DNA from: Fimbriimonas sp.
GTDB taxonomy: Bacteria; Armatimonadota; Fimbriimonadia; Fimbriimonadales; Fimbriimonadaceae
Direction: 5' to 3'
Assembly: GCA_030447945.1 (NCBI GenBank)
Contig: JAUJNV010000128.1
Span: forward strand, 1-6,856
Length of the DNA: 6,856 nucleotides
Each line of letters starts with the position of its first letter. Positions within the stretch are counted from its first letter, which is position 1. Shown piece by piece: positions 1 through 6,759 of the stretch. The notes beneath the pieces were generated by a model, which ran no database searches, was not told the origin of the DNA, and was given only the letters and a program-made list of their open reading frames with translations. The position numbers were made by a program, and so were the translations under genes.

Positions 1-1
1 G

Positions 2-1081
2 AACCCCCAGCCGGGGGAGATGGAGGAGCTGGAGGCGCAGATCACCCGCCTCCGCCACTCGGAGAAGATCGCGACCGCTGCCTTCGCCGCTCTGGAAGCC
101 ACCTGCGACGGCGAGACCAACGCGCAGGATCTCCTGGCCTCCGCGACCAAGGCCCTCGAGGCGGCGGTCCGTTACGATCCGGCGCTCGAGGAGCGGCTCG
201 CTCCCCTGGCCGAGGCGCTCGTCCTGCTCCAAGAGGGTTCCCACGACCTCCGGGCGTACACGGAAACCCTCGAAGCCGACCCCGGCGCCCTCGACGACCG
301 GATCGCCCGCTCCGACACGCTCAAGCGCCTGCGCCGCAAGTACGGCGCGGATGAGGCGGCGGTCCTCGCGCATCTGGAGGAAGCTTCCGCCGAGCTGGGC
401 CTTCTCGAAGACTCGGAGGCGAGCGAGGAGAGCCTGTCGGCGGCGCTGGACGAAGCGCAAGGCGAGCTGGATCGAGTCGCCACCGAGCTAACTCTTTTGC
501 GGCGCGAAAAGGCGCGGGAGTTCGGCGGGCTGGTCCAGCAGGGGCTCCGCGATCTCGCGATGGACCGGGCTCTGTTCGAGGTCGTCCTGCGGCCCAAGCC
601 GGCCGATCCGACGGGAGCGGACGATGTGGAGTTCTCCTTCACGGCCAATGCGGGCGAGCCGCCCCGGCCGCTCGCGAAGATCGCGAGCGGTGGCGAGATC
701 TCCCGCGTCATGCTCGCCATCAAGGCTTCCCTCGCGGGCCGCGCGGGGGTACCGACGCTCGTCTTCGACGAAGTCGACGCCGGGCTCGGTGGTCGCGCGG
801 CGGCGAGCGTCGCCCGCAAGCTGGAGGAGCTCGCGGAGCACCGTCAGGTGCTCGTCATCAGCCACCTCCCGCAGATCGCGAGCCGGGCGAGCGCGCACTA
901 CCGGATCGAAAAGGCGGACTCCAACGGCCGCGTGGTGACGCAGGTGCGCCTCCTCCGCGCCGAGGAGCGCGTCGAGGAGCTGGCCCGAATGCTGGCCGGC
1001 GAACGGATCACCGAGGGCGCCCTCGCCAACGCCCGCGAGATGCTCGCGGGCAAGGTCGCGCCGGTTTCTCTGTTCGAGTAA
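2..1081 (+). CDS. recN: DNA repair protein RecN, C-terminal part (5' end outside window)
   Basis: RecN is an SMC-like ATPase that acts early in double-strand-break repair, binding and tethering DNA ends. The reading frame is open from base 2, and residues before the first ATG (position 20) already match the family, so the gene starts upstream and that ATG is internal. About 359 residues are present, against roughly 550-570 for a full RecN. Counting from base 2, the fragment starts in the coiled-coil arm (glutamate- and arginine-rich heptad-like stretches around residues 1-30 and 130-180). It then gives the C-terminal ATPase lobe: ABC signature ASGGEIS with its Ser near residue 229, Walker B LVFDEVDAG with D256 and E257, and H-loop ISHLPQIAS with H288. 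The Walker A half lies off the window. No frame break is seen. The stop is TAA at 1079-1081, and the next gene lies beyond a repeat, so this is probably the end of its transcription unit. Family assignment is firm. Confidence 0.96.
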   Translation, partial: NPQPGEMEELEAQITRLRHSEKIATAAFAALEATCDGETNAQDLLASATKALEAAVRYDPALEERLAPLAEALVLLQEGSHDLRAYTETLEADPGALDDRIARSDTLKRLRRKYGADEAAVLAHLEEASAELGLLEDSEASEESLSAALDEAQGELDRVATELTLLRREKAREFGGLVQQGLRDLAMDRALFEVVLRPKPADPTGADDVEFSFTANAGEPPRPLAKIASGGEISRVMLAIKASLAGRAGVPTLVFDEVDAGLGGRAAASVARKLEELAEHRQVLVISHLPQIASRASAHYRIEKADSNGRVVTQVRLLRAEERVEELARMLAGERITEGALANAREMLAGKVAPVSLFE

Positions 1082-1093
1082 GGGCACCCCGCG

Positions 1094-1210
1094 CCCTTCT
1101 GCTGTAGTCGCAGGTCTTCAGCCTGCGGATGGCTTCTCGTTCTCCCTCCACATGCCTCCGTAGCGACACGCTCTTGCGCAGGCTGAAGACCTGCGGCTAC
1201 AGCAGAAGGG
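1094..1210. repeat. Inverted pair of REP-like hairpins (BIME-like element)
   Basis: The 34-base arms at 1094-1127 and 1177-1210 are reverse complements with a single mismatch, separated by 49 bases. Each arm contains its own small hairpin: CGCAGG pairs with CCTGCG around a 7-base loop (1109-1127 and 1177-1195). On the outer side of each hairpin is the tetranucleotide GTAG (1104-1107 on +; read on the - strand at about 1197-1200). A GTAG or GGAG foot next to a short palindrome is the hallmark of REP elements mobilised by TnpA-REP (RAYT) transposases, and two units in opposite orientation form a BIME. It lies between recN and the dehydrogenase, as such elements usually do. As RNA, the whole unit could fold into one long stem and act as a two-way transcription barrier, but it has no T-run. 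The inverted repeat is certain; the REP label is inference. Confidence 0.8.
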
Positions 1211-1225
1211 GGCCGGGAGGATGGC

Positions 1226-1256
1226 TTTAAGCGCTCTAGCCTGGCTGCGGTACGCT
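1226..1256 (+). promoter_or_regulatory. Possible promoter for the dehydrogenase gene
   Basis: A TANNNT-type -10 hexamer, TACGCT, lies at 1251-1256, nine bases before the preferred ATG at 1266. A weak -35-like TTTAAG lies at 1226-1231 with a 19-base spacer. No Shine-Dalgarno sequence precedes 1266, so the message may be leaderless or nearly so. This rests on short degenerate motifs and is weak. Confidence 0.25.
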
Positions 1257-1265
1257 TCAGCCGGG

Positions 1266-2132
1266 ATGGCGGAGCGCGTAGGATTCGTGGGGCTGGGCGT
1301 GATGGGCGGACCGATGGCGGGACATCTGCTCGACGCGGGGCAGCCGCTGACCGTCTGGAACCGCACGCCTTCCAAGGCCGAGCCGCTTCGCGAGCGTGGC
1401 GCACGGGTCGCCGACAGTCTGGAAGATCTGGGCCGCGAGTGCGAGGTCGTCTTCCTCTGCGTGAGCCGGACCGAAGACGTGCGGGCGTGCCTCGAAGGTC
1501 TCACCCGGACGGCCCGCCCCGGCACGCTTTTTGTCGATCACTCCACGATCGAGCCCGCCGCCGCGGGCATTCTCCAGAGCGTCCTCAAGCAGAGAGGCTT
1601 TCGCTTCGTCGACGCACCGATCACCGGCGGGAGCATGGGGGCTCAGAAGGGGCAGCTCACCGTTTTCCTGGGCGGCGAAGAGGCCGACGTCCGACAGACG
1701 TTGGGCCTGATCGGGCCCTACACCAGGCGCGGCGAGCGGGTGGGTGGCCCAGGAGCCGGGCAGACGATGAAGATGGCGAACCAGATCGCCGTGGCGGGGG
1801 CGCTACTGGCGCTCTGCGAGTCGCTGGCGTTCGTGGAGAAGGCAGGCCTCGACCTGGCGCAGGCGCACGCCTTGATCGGCGGCGGCGCCGGGGGGAGTTG
1901 GGCGTTCGAGAATTACGGCGCGAAGATCCTCGCTCAGGACTGGACCCCCGGCTTCAGCGTCGTCAACCAGCGGAAGGATCTCGCCTACTGCCGCGACGCC
2001 GCCCTGGCCATCGGGGCGATCGTTCCTGGCTCCGAGCTGACGGATCGGCTGCTCGCGCCCCTGGAAGAGGCGGGACGGGGCGAGGACACGACCGCCGCGC
2101 TGTTCGACGTCATGCTCGGGAAGGTGAAGTGA
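1266..2132 (+). CDS. NAD(P)-dependent beta-hydroxyacid dehydrogenase (3-hydroxyisobutyrate / tartronate-semialdehyde reductase family)
   Basis: This is a soluble oxidoreductase expected to interconvert a beta-hydroxyacid and its semialdehyde using NAD(P). From ATG 1266 it is 288 residues, the usual length. The N-terminal Rossmann fold opens with GFVGLGVMGG (G9, G11, G14). The DHSTIEP loop is at 91-97 and the substrate-binding segment DAPITGGS begins at D116. Next comes GAGQTMKMANQ with catalytic Lys169 and Asn172; KxANQ resembles tartronate-semialdehyde reductases more than the NN of many 3-hydroxyisobutyrate enzymes. The C-terminal helical domain carries GFSVVNQRKDL. An in-frame ATG at 1221 would add 15 residues with no family match, and its GGGAGG abuts the ATG with no spacing, so 1266 is preferred. 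The final TGA overlaps the GTG of the downstream ATPase, suggesting coupled translation. The gene is intact. The exact substrate cannot be told from sequence. Confidence 0.9.
   Translation: MAERVGFVGLGVMGGPMAGHLLDAGQPLTVWNRTPSKAEPLRERGARVADSLEDLGRECEVVFLCVSRTEDVRACLEGLTRTARPGTLFVDHSTIEPAAAGILQSVLKQRGFRFVDAPITGGSMGAQKGQLTVFLGGEEADVRQTLGLIGPYTRRGERVGGPGAGQTMKMANQIAVAGALLALCESLAFVEKAGLDLAQAHALIGGGAGGSWAFENYGAKILAQDWTPGFSVVNQRKDLAYCRDAALAIGAIVPGSELTDRLLAPLEEAGRGEDTTAALFDVMLGKVK
2121..2132 (+). promoter_or_regulatory. Ribosome binding site and GTGA overlap setting the ATPase start
   Basis: AAGGTGA at 2121-2127 is a good Shine-Dalgarno match just before GTG at 2129-2131. That GTG shares bases with the dehydrogenase stop TGA at 2130-2132. 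This overlap decides the ATPase start and implies translational coupling. The next in-frame ATG, at 2147, would drop the first residues before the domain. Confidence 0.65.
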
Positions 2133-3618
2133 CGCCCGCCGTCCGCATGCGAAGTATCGGCAAGCGCTTCGGCGCCGTCGAGGCGCTGCGGGACGTGGAC
2201 CTGGAAGTCGCCCCTGGCGCCGTCCACGCCGTGGTGGGGGAGAACGGAGCGGGCAAGACCACGCTCATGCGCGTCCTCTACGGCACGCTTCGGCCCGACG
2301 AGGGGACGATGGAGCTGGACGGCCTCGAAGTGCGGTCCGCCAGCCCCGCCGAGGCGATGCGTGCGGGCGTGGGCATGGTGAGCCAGCACTACGGCATCGT
2401 CCCGGAGCTGACGTGCCTCCAGAACCTCGTCCTCGGCGCGGAGGGCGGTCCTTTTGTCGCCGCGACGCGCGGAGGGCCGCGCGCAGGCGCTGGCGGAGCG
2501 GATGGGGTTCCGCTTCGACTGGAACCGCTCCGCGGAGTCCCTCGGCCCCGGCGGGGCGCAGAAACTGGAGATCCTGAAACTGCTCTGGCGCGAGACGCGG
2601 ATCATGATCCTCGGCGAGCCTACGGCCATGCTGTCTCCGGCGGACGCCTCCGCCCTCTTCGTTTCTCTGCGCACGCTGACCGAGGCAGGGGCCACCGTCC
2701 TCCTCGTCACCCACCGTCTGCCGGAGGTGTTGGATCATGCGGAGCGGGTCACCGTGCTGCGGGCCGGACAGCGGGTGGCGGACGTCGCCGTAGCGGATAC
2801 CAGCGGCCCCGAGCTCGCGCGCGCCATCATTGGCGGCGACCCGCGCCGCACGAGCCCGGACCAGGCGTCGTGCCCGGAGCGCCGCTGCTCCGGGTGGAGG
2901 GGCTCGTCGCGCGGGATCGGGGGAACGACGCGCTCAAGGGCGTTGATCTGGAGGTACGGTCCGGCGAGGTCGTGGGCATCGCGGGCGTGGAGGGCAGCGG
3001 ACAGCGCGGCTCTTCGCCGCGATCGCGGGGACCCTTCGACCTTCCGATGGAAGCGTCCACCTGGACGGTAAAGACGTCACCCATGCCCGCACAGCGCAGC
3101 GGCTGCAATGGGGCCTGCGGCTGATCCCGGAGGATCGCCATGCCGAGGGTGTCGTGGAGGAGTGGACCCTCGAAGAGAACGTCGCTCTGGGGCTCCAGCG
3201 GCTCGCGCCCCTCGCCCGCGGCGCGCCGTGAACGCGCCGGCGCGGATGGCGCTCGCGGAGCAGGTGGCGGAGGGTTTCGTACCCGCCACGGCGGGATGAG
3301 GTCCGCCATGGCCGACCTATCCGGCGGCAACCAGCAGCGGTTCGTGGCGGCACGCTCGCTCGCCCTCTCCCCCAAGGTCCTGCTCGCCTTCGGCCCCAGT
3401 CGGGGACTCGACCTGGGAGGTGCGGCTCAGGTCTACGGCGGAATCCGCCAAGTCTGCGACGAGGGCGCCGCCGCCTAGTCGTCAGCTTCGACCTCGAAGA
3501 GCTGCTCGAACACTGCGACCGGATCGTCGCCATGAGCGGTGGGCGGCTCCACACGCCTCCTCCAGGGCTTGGAAAGGACCGTGACGCCATCGGACGTCTG
3601 ATGGTGGACGCGGCGTGA
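2129..3618 (+). pseudogene. BMP/YufO-type double ABC ATPase of a nucleoside/simple-sugar importer, broken by six frameshifts
   Basis: This is the energy-coupling subunit of an importer of the YufOPQ/NupOPQ type, with two ABC domains in one chain on the cytoplasmic face. Following homology across frames: frame 2 from GTG 2129 gives Walker A GENGAGKTT and Q-loop VSQHYG. Near 2452-2455 (a TTTT run) it shifts to frame 3, with signature-like SLGPGGAQKLEILK, Walker B ILGEPTAML and H-loop VTHRLPE. Near 2838-2866 it returns to frame 2, opening domain 2 with the degenerate P-loop GVEGSGQR normal for this family. Shifts near 3006-3009, 3211-3231 and 3277-3285 lead to LSGGNQQRFVAARSLA and PSRGLD. A last shift near 3471-3476 leads to VVSFDLEELLEHCDRIVAM, ending at TGA 3616-3618. 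One base is extra at the first site and one missing at each of the other five; correcting them gives 1494 nt, 497 aa, close to the usual ~500. No stop lies in the corrected frames. Gly replaces the domain-1 Walker B Asp (codon 2613-2615). True decay and sequence error are both possible. Confidence 0.85.
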
Positions 3619-4603
3619 GATAACGTCCCCCTGCTCGTCCTAGGGGCGGCGGCCACGCTCATCGCCGTGTTGCTGCTCGCGGGAGTGAGCCCGATGGAGA
3701 CGCTGAGCGGCCTCTTCCGAGGCGCTCGGCACGCCCGGCGCGATCTCCGGCACGCTCCGCGAGACCACGCCGCTTCTCATCGGCGGGCTCGCGGTGTACC
3801 TCGCCTCCGCGCGGGGCTCTTTAACATCGGCGTCGAGGGGCAGCTCGTGGTGCGCGCGCTCGCCTGCGTCGTCGTCGCGCTCCGGCTGCCGGGCATCCTG
3901 GGCATCCTGGCCGGGGCGGTCGTTGGGATGACGGCGGGCGCGCTGTGGGCTCTGCCCGCGGGGCTCATCAAGGCCTACCGGAACGGGCACGAGGTGATCA
4001 CCACGATCATGCTGAACAACGTGGCGGGGCTCCTCACCGCCGCCCTCGTCGCGGGACCTTTCAACGCTTCCCGCCTCGATAGCCCCAGCACTGCGACACT
4101 CCCGCCAGCGACCCGCCTCCCGGCGCTCGTGAGCCAGCCGCCGTTCCTGCTCAACATCGCCCTTCCGTTGGGGCTGATCCTCACGGCCCTGCTGGCCCTC
4201 TGGTTGAACCGCACAGTAGCAGGGTACGAGCTGCGCGCCGTCGGGGCCAACCCGACGGCGGCGCGCCTCGCGGGTGTGCCCACCGCTCGCGTCACGGTCT
4301 ACGCGATGCTTGGCTCCGGCGCACTCGCGGGCCTCGCGGGGGCCGTGCAGGCGCTGGCTTACCAATTCCGGTACTACGAAGGCTTCTCCCCCGGCTACGG
4401 GTTCGACGCGCTAGGCGTCGCGCTTCTCGCGGGCAATAGCGCGTACGGCGTCATCCCGGCGGCCCTGCTTTTCCGGGGCGATGAGCAAGGGCGGCAACGC
4501 CCTGGGCTTCTTGGGCGTGCCGAAGGAGCTGACGACCATCCTCGGCCTCCTCATCCTCGTCGCGGCAGCCATACGGTACCGGAAGGGGGCCGCCCGTGAT
4601 TGA
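3615..4603 (+). pseudogene. ABC importer permease 1 (YufP-like, BMP-type nucleoside/sugar family), broken by frameshifts
   Basis: This is a polytopic membrane subunit that would pair with the next gene to form the channel. The likely start is GTG 3615, overlapping the ATPase TGA as GTGA, but that frame meets TAA at 3621-3623; homology continues in frame 1 from about 3622, so a base seems extra there. Frame 1 gives a hydrophobic helix and LLLAGVSPMETLSGLFRGA. Near 3724-3728 it moves to frame 2 (GTPGAISGTLRETTPLLIGG), and near 3806-3810 back to frame 1 for RAGLFNIGVEGQ, HEVITTIMLNNVA, the cytoplasmic-loop motif AVGANPTAARLAGV, and GFDALGVALLAGNS. Near 4473-4475 (an extra C) it shifts to frame 2 for GAMSKGGNALGFLGVPKEL and a final helix, ending at TGA 4601-4603. 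The longest unbroken stretch, about 3808-4473, covers the core. The corrected length is 987 nt, 328 aa, slightly short of the usual ~350. Arg in EGQLVVRAL stands where Gly is common. An alternative open frame from GTG 3667 to 4599 would have garbled segments near both ends. Confidence 0.82.
4581..4598 (+). promoter_or_regulatory. Ribosome binding site and GTG start of permease 2
   Basis: GGAAGGGGG at 4581-4589 lies six bases before GTG 4596. This is a well-placed Shine-Dalgarno and supports 4596 rather than the TTG at 4600 as the original start. The gene start overlaps the permease 1 stop by eight bases. Confidence 0.6.
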
Positions 4604-5454
4604 TTTCGCCGCCCTTTACGCGTTCCTTGAGCGAGTGCTGGTCTACCTGGGCGCCCCTGATCCTGGCCGCGATGGCGGGCTACACGAGCGAGCGCAGCGG
4701 CGTGGTGAACATCGCCTTGGAAGGCAAGGCCCTGGCCGCCGCCTGTGCCGCCGCGCTCGTGAGCATCGCGTACGGGTCGGCCGCCGGCCTGGCGGCGGCG
4801 GTCGCCGCCGCGACCGCGTTCTCGCTGGTGCACTGGATCATGACTCAGCGGTACGCGGTGGATCATGTCGTTTCCGGGATGGCGATCAACGCTCTCGCCG
4901 CGGGCGGCACGTCTTTCATCTTCCGCCGCTTCGACGAACCAGGTCGCCAAGGCTCCGTGCCCGCCTTCCCGCTCTCGCTCTACATCGTGATCGCGCTGGC
5001 GGTCCCCCTCGGGCTCTGGCTTCACGCGCGCCTGACGCGGTCCGGGCTGCGGCTTCTCGCGGTCGGCAGCGATCCGGACAAGGCGCGCCTCGCCGGTGTC
5101 CGTCCCAGCCGGGTGAGGCTAGGCGGGCTACTCGCGACCGGACTGTTCGCCGGCCTCGCGGGGGCCGCTTTGGTCGCCGACACGCACGTCTTCACGGACG
5201 GCATGACGGCCGGACGGGGATTCATCGCCCTCGCCGCGCTCATTCTCGGCGGCTGGCGACCCGTGCCCGCTCTTTTCGCTTGCATCGGGTTTGGGTTCTT
5301 TAGCGCGCTTCAGCTTCAACTGCAGGGAACCCGGCTGCTCGGCGCGGACATCCCCTCGCAGGCCTGGACGGCGCTCCCCTACGTGGCCACGCTGGTCGCG
5401 CTCGCGGGCTTCCTCGGCCGGGGCCGCGCACCCGCCGGGCTGGGGAAGCCGTAA
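4596..5454 (+). CDS. ABC importer permease 2 (YufQ-like, BMP-type nucleoside/sugar family), one frameshift near the N-terminus
   Basis: This is the second channel subunit. The preferred start, GTG 4596, reads MIDFAALYAFLERVLVYL and then leaves the homologous frame at a GGG run (4649-4651). Removing one G joins it to APLILAAMAGYTSERSGVVN, giving 858 nt and 285 aa. After that the frame is open to TAA 5452-5454. Family motifs follow in order: SERSGVVNIALEG, VDHVVSGMAINALAAGGTSF, the cytoplasmic loop LLAVGSDPDKARLAGV, GRGFIALAALILGGW, FGFFSALQLQLQG and LPYVATLVALAG, within about eight or nine hydrophobic helices. Family members commonly run near 300 aa. If the frameshift is real, translation could begin at TTG 4600 in the downstream frame (284 aa with an altered N-terminus) or at ATG 4672, which would lose the first helix. 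It is the least damaged of the three importer genes. No periplasmic binding protein follows it. Confidence 0.87.
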
Positions 5455-5463
5455 ACTAAGGGG
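5452..5463 (+). promoter_or_regulatory. Ribosome binding site, with a possible -10 element, before the 429-aa gene
   Basis: AAGGGG at 5458-5463 is six bases from ATG 5470 and is a convincing Shine-Dalgarno. TAAACT at 5452-5457, overlapping the permease stop codon, fits a -10 hexamer and could give the downstream gene its own promoter, but no clear -35 was found and it may be chance. Confidence 0.4.
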
Positions 5464-5469
5464 CGCGCC

Positions 5470-6759
5470 ATGTCCCTCCTCGCCCCCCTTCTGCTCTTCG
5501 CGCCGCCGACCACGACTTGGGACGCTTCCGTCGCGGCGCACGCGGCGTTGCGCTCCGCGTCGGTGCAGATCGCGGTGGGCGCCCGCCTTCCGGGACGGGT
5601 CGTCTCGACGCGACACCACGTGCGCTTCGTGCGGGGGGGAAGCCTGCTGCTGACGACCCGCGAGGCCCCCCAGAAGGGCAAGGCGGGCACCGACCGCACG
5701 TACTATCTGCGCGGGCGCTCCCTCGTGGCGCACGACGCGATGTCGAACGAGTTTCTCCGGCGCACGCTTCCCGCTCGCAAAACTCCGCTGGAGCGCATGG
5801 AAGCTTCGCTCGGCACCTTGGACGAGCCGGTCCGCGTGCTGCTGAGCCCCGCCGCGATGCGCGCGACCTTTGCGCGCTTCCGAAACCTGGGAAGCTGGCG
5901 GACCCTGACCTCCGCCAAGGAGACCGTCCTCTCGCGCCGTACAGGCTCGGGGGCGAAGGCGAGCACGATGGAGCTCGTCTTCGGCCGTCCTCGTCCCCTC
6001 CTTCGCAGCTTGCTCATCCGCACCCCCAACTCGGAGCTGCGCTGGACGATGACCCACGCGGTCGCGCCGAAGGCGCTCGCCTACGCCGTGCCCAAAGGGG
6101 CGCTTCGCGTTTCGAGCTTCCTCGAAGCGCCCGAGGCGCCGCGCGCGGCGAGCGCGCAGGCGGCGGCCGTGACGCGGGGGCTGCTCCGCGCCCTGGCGAC
6201 CCTGCGGACCGGCACGATCCGGGTGCGAGACGAAGGGGGAACCGCGCGTCTCGTGATCGCGCCGGGGAAGGCCCGCGAAGATAAGGGCGTTGTCTCCTGG
6301 GCGTACGACGGGTGGGCCTTGACGATTCAGGACGGCCGCCACGGCCACTTCTACCGAGGGAAGACGAAGCGGCGGGGCGTGACGGGCCACCTCGCCGCAG
6401 TGGGAATCCAAGCCGATCCGATCCTGCGCAGCCTCCTCGCCCGCCGAGTCCCCTACCAGGGCATCCTGGCCGCCGAGATGACGGCATCGCTCGCCGGGCA
6501 GGCGACGGTGGACGGCGTGCCCTGCGACATGCTCCGCCTTTCCTCACCCCGCACCCGCATCTCCGCCATCGTCCGCCGCACCGACCGCCTGCTGCAGGGC
6601 ATGACGACCGAAGCCCTCGGCCCGGGAGGCCGCACGCTCTTCACGAGCACCCGTCGCTTCACCTATCAAGGCCTGGGCACATCTCCGCCGAACTCGGAGT
6701 TCCTCTTGCAGCCGAAGCCGGGGCAGCGGGTCATGCCGCTGCCGAAAACGGTCCGGTAA
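5470..6759 (+). CDS. Hypothetical protein with two LolA-like halves, possibly exported
   Basis: I do not recognise a named family. The 429-residue protein starts at the first possible codon after the permease stop (in-frame TAA 5452-5454; ATG 5470 with a good ribosome binding site) and ends at TAA 6757-6759. The N-terminus MSLLAPLLLFA is a short hydrophobic stretch without a charged head, so export is plausible but weak. The body looks like two copies of a beta-rich domain, about residues 14-217 and 232-429, joined by an Ala/Glu/Pro-rich linker (218-231). Each half has alternating strands, a helix, then strands ending in PNSE (187 in the first, 408 in the second) and a closing Pro/Gly segment. 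VDGVPCDML (347-355) followed by VRRTDRLLQGM resembles the strand-turn-strand of LolA/LolB-like and DUF2092 proteins, which bind lipids or lipoproteins. It lies 15 bases after the permease but has no frame damage and is probably unrelated to transport. The gene call is firm; the fold is inferred. Confidence 0.85.
   Translation: MSLLAPLLLFAPPTTTWDASVAAHAALRSASVQIAVGARLPGRVVSTRHHVRFVRGGSLLLTTREAPQKGKAGTDRTYYLRGRSLVAHDAMSNEFLRRTLPARKTPLERMEASLGTLDEPVRVLLSPAAMRATFARFRNLGSWRTLTSAKETVLSRRTGSGAKASTMELVFGRPRPLLRSLLIRTPNSELRWTMTHAVAPKALAYAVPKGALRVSSFLEAPEAPRAASAQAAAVTRGLLRALATLRTGTIRVRDEGGTARLVIAPGKAREDKGVVSWAYDGWALTIQDGRHGHFYRGKTKRRGVTGHLAAVGIQADPILRSLLARRVPYQGILAAEMTASLAGQATVDGVPCDMLRLSSPRTRISAIVRRTDRLLQGMTTEALGPGGRTLFTSTRRFTYQGLGTSPPNSEFLLQPKPGQRVMPLPKTVR

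Noticed and set aside
1094..1210. CRISPR array or classical intrinsic terminator
   Set aside because: There are only two repeat units, and they are inverted rather than direct, so it is not CRISPR. No T-run follows either hairpin, so a standard intrinsic terminator is not supported.
1221..1265. ATG 1221 as the dehydrogenase start
   Set aside because: It adds 15 residues before the conserved Rossmann opening, and its purine-rich stretch directly abuts the ATG, leaving no spacing for a ribosome binding site.
1439..2128. + strand frame 2 extension upstream of the ATPase
   Set aside because: It is an out-of-frame reading of the dehydrogenase, rich in Arg and Gly; the ATPase proper begins at GTG 2129.
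2452..4651. Programmed ribosomal frameshifting or a novel recoding system
   Set aside because: The shifts go in both directions, number about eleven, and show no shared slippery heptamer or downstream structure. Such density is not compatible with programmed recoding.
4596..5303. Frame from GTG 4596 read through to 5303 as a separate 235-aa protein
   Set aside because: Only its first ~18 codons match the permease; after 4651 it is an Arg-rich shadow of the true frame.
5128..6411. Long open frame on the - strand (about 427 codons) opposite permease 2 and the 429-aa gene
   Set aside because: High-GC shadow: it crosses two well-supported + strand genes and shows only low-complexity Arg/Gly/Pro-rich sequence without family motifs. 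Other long - strand frames (172-819, 488-1087, 1985-2710, 2934-3662, 3640-4365) fail for the same reason.
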